The position numbers and the translations under genes are program-made. Shown piece after piece: positions 9,133-18,148 of a stretch of DNA of 48,607 nt. The DNA lies in NCBI GenBank assembly GCA_021781965.1, contig JAJXVU010000016.1:1-48607 (forward strand), read 5' to 3'. Within the stretch, counting starts at the first letter, position 1. Every line of letters starts with the position of its first letter. A model generated the notes under the pieces. It was not told the DNA's origin and searched no databases. It saw only the letters and a program-made list of their open reading frames with translations. Source of the DNA: Pseudomonadota bacterium. GTDB lineage: Bacteria > Pseudomonadota > Gammaproteobacteria > UBA1113.

Positions 9133-11958
9133 TTATTTTAATGTAAGTGCATCTTTAATCAATTGTTGTTGCTCTGCCGTATGTCTAGCCAGATAACCTG
9201 CGGCAGGCGCTGCTGACGCAACACGACCAGCATAATGCAACTCTTGGCCAGGTACCAACGCTTTACGCATAGCATGTTGTAATGAATACCATGTGCCTTG
9301 ATTCTGCGGTTCTTCCTGACACCAAACAATATCTTTAACGTGTTTATACGGCGCTAAGGATTTCTTTAATTGGTCTTCTGGAAATGGGTACAATTGCTCA
9401 ATACGGATGATAGCCACGTCTTTTTGTGCATCATCGCGTCGTTTTTGCAATAGGTCGTAATAGACTCGACCAGCACACAGCACAACTCGCTTGATTTTCT
9501 TTGCAGGTAAATCATCCACTTCATCTATAACGGGTTGGAATGTACCCTTGACTAAATCATCCCAAGTAGACACAGCCAATTTATGGCGCAACAAGCTCTT
9601 GGGTGTCATGACGATTAAAGGTTTACGATAGGGTCTTAGCATTTGTCGTCTAATCATATGAAAGCATTGTGCAGGTGTCGTTGGTACACACACTTGCATA
9701 TTGTGTTCCGCACACAATTGTAAAAAACGCTCTAGACGTGCCGAAGTATGCTCAGGGCCCATACCTTCATAGCCATGCGGTAAAAATAAAGCTAAACCGG
9801 ATAAACGCGACCATTTTTGTTCGGCAGCACTGATGAATTGATCTATCACCACCTGCGCTCCATTCACAAAATCACCAAACTGCGCCTCCCAAATCACTAA
9901 AGTCTTAGGATCAGTACTAGCGTAACCATATTCGAAAGCCATCACCGCTGCTTCGGATAGTATAGAATCTATCACCGTAACGTGTGCGTTTTGTTGTTGG
10001 CATTGGGCTAATGGTAAATATTCCTGCCCTGTTTCATAATCGTGTAATACCGCGTGTCTGTGTGCAAAAGTACCGCGGCCACAATCTTGGCCTGAAATAC
10101 GCACACCAAAACCCGCATCTAATAATGAAGCATAGGCCAAGTTCTCGGCGAAACCCCACATAAAAGGTTCTTTGCCTTCTAGCATTTGCTGACGCGCTTG
10201 CATTTCGCGGGCGACTTGTGGCTGTAAAGAAAAGCCTTTAGGTAAGGTCAATAATTTTTCTGCCAAAGCATGTAACTTTTTGCTGTCTATACTATTGTTG
10301 TAAGTGGCATCCCATTCCGTATTAAGATAGGGTGTCCAATCGATATTTTTGAAGTGCAATGGATTATCATCTACTACAGTCACTACGGATTTACCCGCAT
10401 CTAATAAGGATCTGTAAGCATCTATAGACTGTGTGCGTTCAGCTGCTGTGATAACACCTTGTTGCTCTAAGGCATCGCCATATAAGCTCAAGATAGTAGG
10501 ACGCTTGCGTATCACACTATACATCACCGGTTGCGTGATAGCCGGTTCATCGGCTTCGTTATGACCTAAACGACGATAGGATACTAAATCGATCACTATA
10601 TCGCGGTTAAATTGCATTCTAAAATCTAAGGCCACTTGCGCTGCTTTCACCACGGCTTCGGGATCGTCACCATTGACATGAATAATCGGTGCTTCAATCA
10701 TTTTCGCGGCATCGGTGCAATAACGCGAAGAGCGTGCATCACGCGGATCGCTGGTCGTAAACCCTACTTGATTATTCAGCACGATGTGCACAGTACCGCC
10801 GGTACTATAGCCGCGGGTTTGCGACAGGGTAAATGTTTCCATCACTACCCCTTGTCCTATGAAGGCTGCATCGCCATGCACTACGATAGGTATAGTCGTA
10901 TCGCGATCTTCATCGCTTAAATTATCTTGTCTAGCGCGCACTGAACCTTCCACTACTGGAGCGATAATTTCCAAATGTGAGGGATTAAAAGCCAAAGCCA
11001 GATGCATTAAACCCTGTTTGGTTTTCACATCGGTAGAATAACCCATATGGTATTTCACATCACCAGAACGACCATTTTGCAGATGAATGCCTGCAAATTC
11101 ATCGAATAATTTTTGTGTGGGTTTACCCAAAATATTCACCAGCACATTTAAACGACCGCGATGTGCCATACCGATGATAATCCCCTTAACACCGTCATTT
11201 CCTGCGCGTTCAACTAAGGTGGACATTAAAGGAATAAAACTATCACTGCCTTCTAATGAAAAGCGCTTTTGTCCTACAAATTTATTGCCTAAATACTTTT
11301 CTAAGCCTTCGGCTGCGACTAATTTTTCAAAGACTTTTTTCTTTTCATCAGCACTCAAAGTTCTTTGCGGATCCTCATCTTCAAATCGTGTTTGTAACCA
11401 AGAAAGAACGGCTGGATCACTGATATGCATATATTCTAGTGTAGTATGGCCGCAATAAATTGAAGCCAACTTCTTCCCCACAGCTTGTAATGGTGCGCTA
11501 TCGCCCAAATGATTCACACCAAAATCATGCGGATTAATGGCAGTATTGAGATCGGCACTGGATAAACCATATTGTTTAGGATCCAATGAAGGGTGTGCCG
11601 GATGTTGCGCCAAACCCAGAGGATCTAAATCGGCTGCGGTATGACCATAACGTCTATAGGCATCTAACCATTGACCCATTTTATAGTACAGCGGTGACGC
11701 TACTGTCGCTTGCGTCGCAACGGCTGATCTAGTACTTTGCGCCAATTGCAAGAAATTTTGGCGCACGCTTTGCGGCGACACTTCAATCTGACCATTGACC
11801 TTGGGTAAGCTTGCGAAATAATTACGCCAATCGGCTTCTAAAGCATTGGGATCACGTAAGTAAATTTCATACATCTCTTCTAAATAAGCTACGTTGCCGC
11901 CTGCTAAAAAAGAACTTTTTTTCATTTTCTCAATAGTGGGTTCTAGTGCCATAATCAC
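9133..11958 (-). CDS. sucA: 2-oxoglutarate dehydrogenase E1 component
   Basis: The protein has about 941 residues, standard for SucA. It is the thiamine-diphosphate enzyme that decarboxylates 2-oxoglutarate. The N-terminal EMYEIYLRDPNALEADWRNY segment is typical. The core has IGMAHRGRLNVLVNI, HGDAAFIGQGVVMETFTLS, NNQVGFTTSDPRDARSS, and the C-terminal part has WEAQFGDFVNGAQVVID and LPHGYEGMGPEHTSARLER. Two starts are possible: a GTG at 11958 that shares a base with the sdhB stop and has AAGGA at 5 bases, or the ATG at 11952 (MALEPTIEK). The first has the better ribosome-site spacing. Translation is probably coupled to sdhB. Confidence 0.98.
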   Translation of the reverse strand: MIMALEPTIEKMKKSSFLAGGNVAYLEEMYEIYLRDPNALEADWRNYFASLPKVNGQIEVSPQSVRQNFLQLAQSTRSAVATQATVASPLYYKMGQWLDAYRRYGHTAADLDPLGLAQHPAHPSLDPKQYGLSSADLNTAINPHDFGVNHLGDSAPLQAVGKKLASIYCGHTTLEYMHISDPAVLSWLQTRFEDEDPQRTLSADEKKKVFEKLVAAEGLEKYLGNKFVGQKRFSLEGSDSFIPLMSTLVERAGNDGVKGIIIGMAHRGRLNVLVNILGKPTQKLFDEFAGIHLQNGRSGDVKYHMGYSTDVKTKQGLMHLALAFNPSHLEIIAPVVEGSVRARQDNLSDEDRDTTIPIVVHGDAAFIGQGVVMETFTLSQTRGYSTGGTVHIVLNNQVGFTTSDPRDARSSRYCTDAAKMIEAPIIHVNGDDPEAVVKAAQVALDFRMQFNRDIVIDLVSYRRLGHNEADEPAITQPVMYSVIRKRPTILSLYGDALEQQGVITAAERTQSIDAYRSLLDAGKSVVTVVDDNPLHFKNIDWTPYLNTEWDATYNNSIDSKKLHALAEKLLTLPKGFSLQPQVAREMQARQQMLEGKEPFMWGFAENLAYASLLDAGFGVRISGQDCGRGTFAHRHAVLHDYETGQEYLPLAQCQQQNAHVTVIDSILSEAAVMAFEYGYASTDPKTLVIWEAQFGDFVNGAQVVIDQFISAAEQKWSRLSGLALFLPHGYEGMGPEHTSARLERFLQLCAEHNMQVCVPTTPAQCFHMIRRQMLRPYRKPLIVMTPKSLLRHKLAVSTWDDLVKGTFQPVIDEVDDLPAKKIKRVVLCAGRVYYDLLQKRRDDAQKDVAIIRIEQLYPFPEDQLKKSLAPYKHVKDIVWCQEEPQNQGTWYSLQHAMRKALVPGQELHYAGRVASAAPAAGYLARHTAEQQQLIKDALTLK

Positions 11959-12677
11959 TAATTTCCTTCTGCTAACAATTCAGAACGTATATGACCTATA
12001 GCGCGGGTAGGATTTAAACCCTTAGGACATACATCTACACAATTCATCACCCCCCTGCAACGGAAAACACTGAAGGGATCGGTTAAAGCTTCTAAGCGTT
12101 CTACCTTAGCCGTATCGCGACTATCGGCAATGAATCGATAGGCTTGTAATAACCCGGCAGGACCTATAAATTTCTCCGGATTCCACCAGAATGAAGGACA
12201 AGAAGTAGAACAACAGGCACACAAAATACATTCATATAAGCCATCTAATTTTTTACGCTCAGCGGGACTTTGCAAACGCTCTTTGGCGGGTGGTGGTTCA
12301 TCGTTGATTAAATAGGGTTTGACCTTTGCATATTGTTCGAAGAAAACTTTCATATCGACGACTAGATCGCGTATAACAGGTAATCCAGGCAATGGACGCA
12401 ACTCAATAGGTTGTTTTAAAGCCGACAGTAAAGTAACACAAGCCAAACCATTGCGACCGTTGATATTCATTCCATCGGAACCACAGACGCCTTCTCTACA
12501 AGAACGTCTAAAAGCCAAGCTATCATCCATCGCTTTGATGCGTAAGATGGCTTCTAATAACATCATATCCTGTTTATCGGGTATGGTTAATTCATAATCT
12601 TTCATAGTCGGTTTAATATCGACTTCAGGATTAAACCTATAAATTTTAAATTTAACTGTGCGCATCGCTTCAGACAT
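11958..12677 (-). CDS. sdhB: Succinate dehydrogenase iron-sulfur subunit
   Basis: The protein has 239 residues and carries three iron-sulfur clusters between FAD and quinone. The [2Fe-2S] domain shows SCREGVCGSDGMNINGRNGLAC near residues 59-80. The C-terminal half has CILCACCSTSCP (near 150) and CRGVMNCVDVCPKGLNP (near 208) for the [4Fe-4S] and [3Fe-4S] clusters. All expected cysteines are present. GAGG seven bases before the ATG supports the start. The gene lies 71 bases after sdhA with a palindromic repeat in the gap. Confidence 0.98.
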   Translation of the reverse strand: MSEAMRTVKFKIYRFNPEVDIKPTMKDYELTIPDKQDMMLLEAILRIKAMDDSLAFRRSCREGVCGSDGMNINGRNGLACVTLLSALKQPIELRPLPGLPVIRDLVVDMKVFFEQYAKVKPYLINDEPPPAKERLQSPAERKKLDGLYECILCACCSTSCPSFWWNPEKFIGPAGLLQAYRFIADSRDTAKVERLEALTDPFSVFRCRGVMNCVDVCPKGLNPTRAIGHIRSELLAEGN

Positions 12678-12697
12678 CAGAGCACCTCTTACAATTA

Positions 12698-12740
12698 TAA
12701 CTACTATCTCACTCCGCGCCCTTTCGGTCGCGGCTCGGTA
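12698..12740. repeat. Dispersed GC-rich repeat between sdhA and sdhB
   Basis: TAACTACTATCTCACTCCGC followed by GCCCTTTCGGTCGCGGCTCGG matches the element at 5631-5675 over its full length. It is in the same orientation as the copies at 5647 and 7932, and lies inside the operon. Confidence 0.75.
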
Positions 12741-12748
12741 TGTTTTAT

Positions 12749-14515
12749 TTAATAGACTCGTTCTTTGGGTTCAAAGGGCTTAACATTCAATGGTTTCATG
12801 TTCACTGCGCGTTTGGTCATACGATGGCCTTCACCGTGATACACTGTATGCGTTAACCAATTGATATCATCCCGTTTAGGGAAATCTTCTCTACTGTGTG
12901 CGCCGCGGCTTTCAGTACGATAAAGTGCAGCATGTGCGGTCGCTAATGCCGTCGCCATTAAATTATCCAGCTCTAAGGCTTCTATACGCGTCGTGTTAAA
13001 AACACGGCTGTGGTCTTTAAAGGCAGCATGATTTAAACGTTGTTGCAACTGCAGTAACTTATCCAAACCTTGTTGCATATGCTCACCAGTACGAAACACG
13101 CCAAAATCTTCTTGCATTGTTTTTTGCATTTCAAAACGTATTTGACTCACTGATTCACCTTCGCGGGTATTATCCCAACGATTCAAGCGGCTTAATGCAG
13201 CGTCTAGTTCGGCTTCTCCTACGCTTCTTAAGGGTAGATCCCGTATTTTTTCTTTCACATCTAAACCGGCAGCACGGCCAAATACCACTAAATCCAATAA
13301 AGAATTACCGCCTAGGCGATTGGCACCATGCACCGAAACACAAGCACATTCGCCTACGGCATATAAGCCTTCGACTACATGCTCTTTACCTTGTTCATCG
13401 ACGTTGATCACTTGGCCAAAACGATTCGTAGGAATTCCCCCCATCATATAATGGCAAGTCGGCACAACGGGTATAGGTTCGCGAATGGGATCTACACCCG
13501 CAAAGGTAAGGGACAATTCGCGTATGCCCGGCAGGCGCGAGTTAATAAGGTCTGCACCCAAATGATCTAATTTTAATTTAACGCAGCTCACGCCATTGAT
13601 ATCAAAACCATTGCCAGCGCGCAATTCTAAAGACATAGCGCGAGCGACCACATCGCGCGAAGCCAAGTCTTTGGCATGTGGTGCATAGCGTTCCATGAAA
13701 CGCTCGCCATTTTTGTTGATAAGATAACCGCCCTCGCCTCTACAACCTTCGGTGACTAACACGCCCGCACCGGCTATACCGGTAGGGTGAAATTGCCACA
13801 TTTCGATATCTTGTACCGGTAAGCCCGCACGTAATGCCATGCCTATACCATCACCGGTGTTGATCAAAGCGTTAGTAGTCGATTGATAAATACGGCCAGC
13901 GCCACCTGTTGCAAAAATAATGGCGCGCGCGTGTAGGAATGCAGTTTCACCACTTTCAATGTTAAGCGCTATCACGCCTGCAAAACCCTGGCCATCGGCC
14001 GCTTTCACTAAATCTATGGCAAACCATTCGGAAAAGACATTGGTTTTTTCGGCTAAATTGCGTTGATATAAGGTGTGTAATAAAGCATGGCCTGTTCTAT
14101 CGGCGGCAGCACACGTTCTAGCGGCTTGATCACCGCCAAAATCTTTAGACTGACCACCAAAAGGCCGTTGGTAAATGCGACCATTATCCAAACGTGAAAA
14201 AGGCAAACCCATGTGTTCTAATTCATACACTACTTGCGGTCCCACTTCGCACATGTATTCTATACTGTCCTGGTCACCTATGTAATCGGAACCCTTGACC
14301 GTATCGTACATATGCCAACGCCAATCGTCTGGGTGCACATTGCCTAAGGCGCAAGTGATTCCACCCTGCGCCGACACCGTATGTGAACGCGTGGGAAACA
14401 CTTTAGAAACTAGCGCCACTTGTGAACCCGATTCGGCTAAAGCCAAAGCGGCGCGCATCCCTGCGCCACCGGCGCCAATAATAATTGCATCGAAAGTATA
14501 CGTTGGTAAGGCCAT
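12749..14515 (-). CDS. sdhA: Succinate dehydrogenase flavoprotein subunit
   Basis: From the ATG at 14515 the protein has 588 residues. It oxidises succinate with a covalent FAD. The dinucleotide-binding motif [20 protein letters not shown] is at the N-terminus, the flavin-linking histidine lies in [16 protein letters not shown], and [23 protein letters not shown] and THYMMGG-like [11 protein letters not shown] are substrate-site segments. The ATG at 14515 has GGAG six bases upstream and shares a base with the sdhD stop (TAATG). A longer form from a GTG at 14527 (MECV...) is possible but would overlap that ribosome site. Confidence 0.97.
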   Translation of the reverse strand: MALPTYTFDAIIIGAGGAGMRAALALAESGSQVALVSKVFPTRSHTVSAQGGITCALGNVHPDDWRWHMYDTVKGSDYIGDQDSIEYMCEVGPQVVYELEHMGLPFSRLDNGRIYQRPFGGQSKDFGGDQAARTCAAADRTGHALLHTLYQRNLAEKTNVFSEWFAIDLVKAADGQGFAGVIALNIESGETAFLHARAIIFATGGAGRIYQSTTNALINTGDGIGMALRAGLPVQDIEMWQFHPTGIAGAGVLVTEGCRGEGGYLINKNGERFMERYAPHAKDLASRDVVARAMSLELRAGNGFDINGVSCVKLKLDHLGADLINSRLPGIRELSLTFAGVDPIREPIPVVPTCHYMMGGIPTNRFGQVINVDEQGKEHVVEGLYAVGECACVSVHGANRLGGNSLLDLVVFGRAAGLDVKEKIRDLPLRSVGEAELDAALSRLNRWDNTREGESVSQIRFEMQKTMQEDFGVFRTGEHMQQGLDKLLQLQQRLNHAAFKDHSRVFNTTRIEALELDNLMATALATAHAALYRTESRGAHSREDFPKRDDINWLTHTVYHGEGHRMTKRAVNMKPLNVKPFEPKERVY

Positions 14516-14862
14516 TACACACTCCACACTATTGCAATCGCCACTATAAAATAAAGAAATAGGGCGATAATGACTAAAACTTCAAGGATTAAACGCAAAT
14601 ACGCCGGTTTAACATAATCGGTTAGAATGGTCCACATTCCTACCCAGGCGTGCGTCAATAAACTGAGTGCTGCTAATATAGTAAAGAGTTTAACCCCTAT
14701 ACCCTGAAAAAGTTGGAACCAGGCAACATAATCCAGTTGCGGCGTAAACCATATAAACCCTAATATAAACAGCGTGTAAACGGCTAAGATAACCGCGCTC
14801 ACCCGCTGCCACAGCCAATCTCTAACACCATTGCCCGTTAAAGAGGTTGCACTTCTTACCAT
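14515..14862 (-). CDS. sdhD: Succinate dehydrogenase membrane anchor subunit
   Basis: The protein has 115 residues from the ATG at 14862 ([20 protein letters not shown]). It has three membrane helices and a conserved DWLWQRVSA start, which is typical of SdhD, with [16 protein letters not shown] carrying the haem-ligand region. It anchors SdhAB to the membrane with SdhC and helps form the quinone site. An ATG six bases earlier (14868) is also in frame, but the GGGAG site is only one base from it and seven from the ATG chosen here. It overlaps the sdhC stop. Confidence 0.93.
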   Translation of the reverse strand: MVRSATSLTGNGVRDWLWQRVSAVILAVYTLFILGFIWFTPQLDYVAWFQLFQGIGVKLFTILAALSLLTHAWVGMWTILTDYVKPAYLRLILEVLVIIALFLYFIVAIAIVWSV

Positions 14863-15230
14863 AACCATACTCCCAGCAATAAAGCCAATATCACGACCGC
14901 CGCTAAAACCAATAGTGCGCCTCTACGACCACTGATTTTTTCCTCGCCTATGCCCATATCCATAAGCAGATGACGTATACCCGCCACCCAGTGGTACAAC
15001 AAAGCCAATAAGACGATATAGACCAGACTACGAGTCACACCACCGTGCAAGGCTGCACGCAGAGCGTCATAATCCTCGGCACTGCTTAAAGACACAAGCC
15101 ATAAATATAACAGGTATGGAATGGCTAAAAAAAGCACAAAACCAGACATTCTGTGTAAAATAGATACTATTGCCGCCACTGGCATGCGCATTTTTGTTAA
15201 ATCTAGAAAAACCGGTCTTTTTTTATTCAT
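14856..15230 (-). CDS. sdhC: Succinate dehydrogenase cytochrome b556 subunit
   Basis: The protein has 124 residues and three membrane helices. The N-terminal MNKKRPVFLDLTKMRMPVAA and SILHRMSGFVLF are the SdhC signature, and HWVAGIRHLLMDMG holds the haem-ligand histidine. It is the first gene of the eight-gene sdhCDAB-sucABCD run. AGAGG six bases before the ATG supports the start. A -10-like TATACT lies about 36 bases upstream of the ATG. Confidence 0.96.
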   Translation of the reverse strand: MNKKRPVFLDLTKMRMPVAAIVSILHRMSGFVLFLAIPYLLYLWLVSLSSAEDYDALRAALHGGVTRSLVYIVLLALLYHWVAGIRHLLMDMGIGEEKISGRRGALLVLAAVVILALLLGVWLW

Positions 15231-15265
15231 TCAGTGCCTCTACAACCACCTTACTCAGGGCCCAT

Positions 15266-15271
15266 AGTATA
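15266..15271 (-). promoter_or_regulatory. Probable -10 element of the sdh-suc operon
   Basis: On the minus strand this is TATACT, placing the transcript start about 28 bases before the sdhC ATG. The -35 is poor (TGGAGT at about 17 bases). A weak -35 would suit activation by a regulator, but I cannot identify a binding site. Confidence 0.45.
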
Positions 15272-15339
15272 ACGATAAATACATTAGAACTCCAGACTTA
15301 GCTTGTATGGATATCATAAATTACTGAGGGCTAAGCACC

Positions 15340-15369
15340 TTGACATTCTATGCAATAATTGTGTTAATC
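15340..15369 (+). promoter_or_regulatory. Possible promoter for the lipoprotein gene and gltA
   Basis: A perfect -35 TTGACA at 15340-15345 is followed after 18 bases by a weak -10 TTAATC (15364-15369). It lies about 60 bases before the lipoprotein start, in the divergent region shared with sdhC. Confidence 0.4.
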
Positions 15370-15427
15370 TAAATGCTTAAAATCAGAAGACGTTTTGAGT
15401 TCTGTGTCATAGAGAATATTAGGGAAA

Positions 15428-16573
15428 ATGATGAAAAAGAAATTATTGTGGAAAACAACGGCTATTTTTATGCCATTTCTACTCTTCATTACAGGATGTA
15501 CTGATCTTGGCCCTAGACAACTACCCATATATCAATATAATTATAATAACTCCCTAAACTATGGGCTTAATCAAGAATTACTGTTAAATATAGTGCGCTT
15601 GGCCTATGATGATACCCCTTATTTCTTGACTGTAAGCAGCATCTCGGCACAACTTGAATTAACCGCTGCCGCTAGCGGTAATGTAAGTGTTTCCACAAAC
15701 CCTTCTGTCTATGTTGGAAATACCAATATTTACTCGGCAGGCCCCAGCCTCAGCTACACCCAGCGCCCAACTATCACCTACACCCCCATGCAAGGAGATG
15801 AATTCACGCGCAGAATGTTAAATCCAATTGATATAGATGATTTGAATAATTTTTCTACCTGGAGTATTCAAAAAACGCTCAGGGTTAGCATACAAAGTAT
15901 AGGCCCCTTGCATAATGCTGAAAACTCAACCCGCCCCACATCGCATCTAGCCCCGGCTGATTATCAACCATTTATTGATTTTGCCCTGTTATTACGAATT
16001 CTACAACAAGATTTTAAGGTGAAAATATATGCAGTTGAAGTACCAAATGCGGTTAAAATAGAAGGCAAACAAACTAAACTACTAGGGCACCAGGGGCTAC
16101 AAATCGAAGCCAACTTTAAAGATATGAACGATCCTAATACGCGTAAGGTCTTTGCTATGTTAGGAATTCCCACTACATACAATAAAATTATATTTATCGA
16201 ATCCAACCAAGAAGGTGTATCGGGTAATATAGTTAATATTCAAACCCGCTCTTTTCTGGGGATCTTGTATTATCTTTCTAAAGCAGTACAAATCCCGCCT
16301 GAACATATTAAAGCCGGGCTCATAGATATCACCAGAACTCCAGATGGTAAACCATTTGATTGGCAAAAAGTCACCGCAGGCATGATGACAGTCCATTATT
16401 CCAAGTCTATGCCCAGGAATGCTGCTGTGTCTGTTTACTACCATGACTATTGGTTTTATGTCGCTGACAATGATAACGACTCTAAAAAGACATTCGCCAT
16501 GTTAAGTCAGCTGTATGCATTGCTTTCCAAGGATGTCACAGGTAGTGGGCCGGTATTGACTCTGCCAGTGTAA
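15428..16573 (+). CDS. Predicted lipoprotein of unknown function
   Basis: The protein has 381 residues. A lipoprotein signal peptide is clear: a basic start (MMKKKLLWK), a hydrophobic core and the lipobox FITGC with Cys24. The segment ELLLNIVRLAYDDTPYFLTVSSISAQ near residues 50-76 is the conserved part of a widespread family of uncharacterised proteobacterial lipoproteins, as far as I recall it. The middle has a Ser/Thr/Tyr-rich stretch. It lies 47 bases before gltA on the same strand, so the two may share a transcript, although the functional link is unclear. Two adjacent ATGs (15428 and 15431) can serve as start; the second has the better distance from AGGG. Confidence 0.8.
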   Translation: MMKKKLLWKTTAIFMPFLLFITGCTDLGPRQLPIYQYNYNNSLNYGLNQELLLNIVRLAYDDTPYFLTVSSISAQLELTAAASGNVSVSTNPSVYVGNTNIYSAGPSLSYTQRPTITYTPMQGDEFTRRMLNPIDIDDLNNFSTWSIQKTLRVSIQSIGPLHNAENSTRPTSHLAPADYQPFIDFALLLRILQQDFKVKIYAVEVPNAVKIEGKQTKLLGHQGLQIEANFKDMNDPNTRKVFAMLGIPTTYNKIIFIESNQEGVSGNIVNIQTRSFLGILYYLSKAVQIPPEHIKAGLIDITRTPDGKPFDWQKVTAGMMTVHYSKSMPRNAAVSVYYHDYWFYVADNDNDSKKTFAMLSQLYALLSKDVTGSGPVLTLPV

Positions 16574-16620
16574 ATTGCGACCATATGGGGCTAAGAGTCT
16601 AGATACAAAAGAGGACAACC

Positions 16621-17916
16621 ATGACAGATAACGCCAAATTAATTTTAAACGGCAACGATACCGTAGAATTGCCTATATATAAAGCAACTCTGGGTGAACC
16701 CGTCATCGACATAGCGCCTCTAGCAACTAAGGGCCATTTTACCTATGACCCGGGTTTTGGTTTAACAGCAGCCTGTCCATCGACTATCACCTATATCGAT
16801 GGTAACAAAGGCGAATTATTATATCGCGGCTACCCTATAGAGCAATTGGCAGAAAAATCAGATTATTTAGAAGTGTGTTACCTACTCTTAAACGGCGAAT
16901 TGCCCAATCACACGCAAAAAGACACATTTGTGGACCAGATAAAACAACACACGCTTATTCATGAACAAATACGCTCCTTTTTTAATGGCTTTAGACGCGA
17001 TGCTCATCCTATGGCCATCATGATGGGTGTAGTTGGTGCATTGTCTTCTTTTTATCACAGCACTCTAGACATCCACAATCCAGAATATAGGCAAACGGCA
17101 GCCTTCCGTCTAATTGCCAAAATGCCCACAATAGCCGCTATGTGTTATAAATATTCCATAGGCCAGCCCTTTGTTTATCCGCAAAATGATCTAGACTACA
17201 GCGCAGATTTTTTACGTATGATGTTTTCTGTCCCCGCCGAACCCTGGAAAAACTCCGCTACGCTGACTCGTGCTATAGATAAGATCTTTATACTCCATGC
17301 CGATCACGAACAAAATGCGTCTACTTCTACGGTACGTATGGCGGGTTCTTCAGGTGCAAATCCTTTTGCCTGCATCGCTGCGGGTATTGCCACTTTATGG
17401 GGCCCGGCTCATGGCGGTGCTAATGAGGCCGTATTGAATATGTTGGATGAAATTGGCGACGTTAAACATATTCCTCGTTATATCGAAAAAGCAAAAGATA
17501 AAAATGATTCTTTCCGTTTGATGGGCTTTGGTCACCGCGTTTATAAGAATTACGACCCCCGCGCTAAGATTATGCGCGAAGTTTGCCATGAAGTCTTGGC
17601 CGAAACCGGTGTGGGCGATACGCCACTCTTTAAATTAGCTATGGCTTTGGAAAAAATTGCCTTAGAAGATGAATACTTCATAGAAAAGAAACTCTACCCA
17701 AATGTAGACTTTTACTCAGGCATCACCTTAAGTGCCATGGGTATCCCTGTCAATATGTTTACGGTGATCTTTGCATTGGCTAGAACCGTAGGTTGGACTG
17801 CGCATTGGATAGAAATGGTCAGTGCCAGCAACACAAAAATCGCAAGACCTCGACAATTGTATTTGGGTTCAACTCAACGCGATTTCGTGGCTATGGATAA
17901 ACGGCCTAAGGCTTAA
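16621..17916 (+). CDS. gltA: Citrate synthase (type II)
   Basis: The protein has 431 residues, matching the NADH-regulated hexameric class of Gram-negative bacteria. It condenses oxaloacetate and acetyl-CoA at the entry of the TCA cycle. Catalytic segments are [33 protein letters not shown] and [15 protein letters not shown], with the aspartate in [12 protein letters not shown] six bases before the ATG fixes the start. It is next to the sdh-suc block but on the opposite strand. Confidence 0.98.
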   Translation: MTDNAKLILNGNDTVELPIYKATLGEPVIDIAPLATKGHFTYDPGFGLTAACPSTITYIDGNKGELLYRGYPIEQLAEKSDYLEVCYLLLNGELPNHTQKDTFVDQIKQHTLIHEQIRSFFNGFRRDAHPMAIMMGVVGALSSFYHSTLDIHNPEYRQTAAFRLIAKMPTIAAMCYKYSIGQPFVYPQNDLDYSADFLRMMFSVPAEPWKNSATLTRAIDKIFILHADHEQNASTSTVRMAGSSGANPFACIAAGIATLWGPAHGGANEAVLNMLDEIGDVKHIPRYIEKAKDKNDSFRLMGFGHRVYKNYDPRAKIMREVCHEVLAETGVGDTPLFKLAMALEKIALEDEYFIEKKLYPNVDFYSGITLSAMGIPVNMFTVIFALARTVGWTAHWIEMVSASNTKIARPRQLYLGSTQRDFVAMDKRPKA

Positions 17917-17954
17917 CTGTAATAGTCTATTTATCAATAGGTTAACTTCTGAAG

Positions 17955-18005
17955 TCTCGGAATGCATTCCGGATTTACACGACAAATCCAGAATGAACTC
18001 CGAGA
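17955..18005. terminator. Hairpin downstream of gltA
   Basis: Arms 17955-17976 and 17984-18005 (TCTCGGAATGCATTCCGGAT and its partner) match at about 18 of 22 positions around a 7-base loop. It lies about 40 bases after the gltA stop and has no clear T tract, so it may be an atypical terminator or an inserted palindrome. Confidence 0.55.
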
Positions 18006-18048
18006 TTATGCGCTATTTCCCCTTCAAAAAAGTAAGTCTATAACTTAA

Positions 18049-18136
18049 CTATTCGGTTACACCCTAATGATTAATGCAAAATCATTCGGTTGCACCCTAA
18101 TGATTTATAGTCTATCATTAGGGTATAACCCAATGA
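18049..18136. promoter_or_regulatory. Three phased 22-base palindromes before the AAA ATPase gene
   Basis: Copies lie at 18049-18070, 18082-18103 and 18115-18136, with two exact 11-base spacers, so the centres are 33 bases apart. The core is GGTT(A/G)(C/T)ACCCTAATGA with mirror half TCATT; the third copy is in the reverse sense. The last copy ends 12 bases before the ATG. The layout suits cooperative binding of a repressor on one face of the helix. Confidence 0.75.
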
Positions 18137-18148
18137 TTTGAGCACAAA

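Noticed and set aside
8531..9196. Plus-strand ORF of 221 codons opposite sucB
   Set aside because: It is antisense to a clear sucB gene and has a biased composition that mirrors the sucB codons.
18049..18136. A CRISPR array from the three regularly spaced palindromes
   Set aside because: Only three units, 11-base spacers, one copy in reverse sense, and no cas genes; an operator is more likely.
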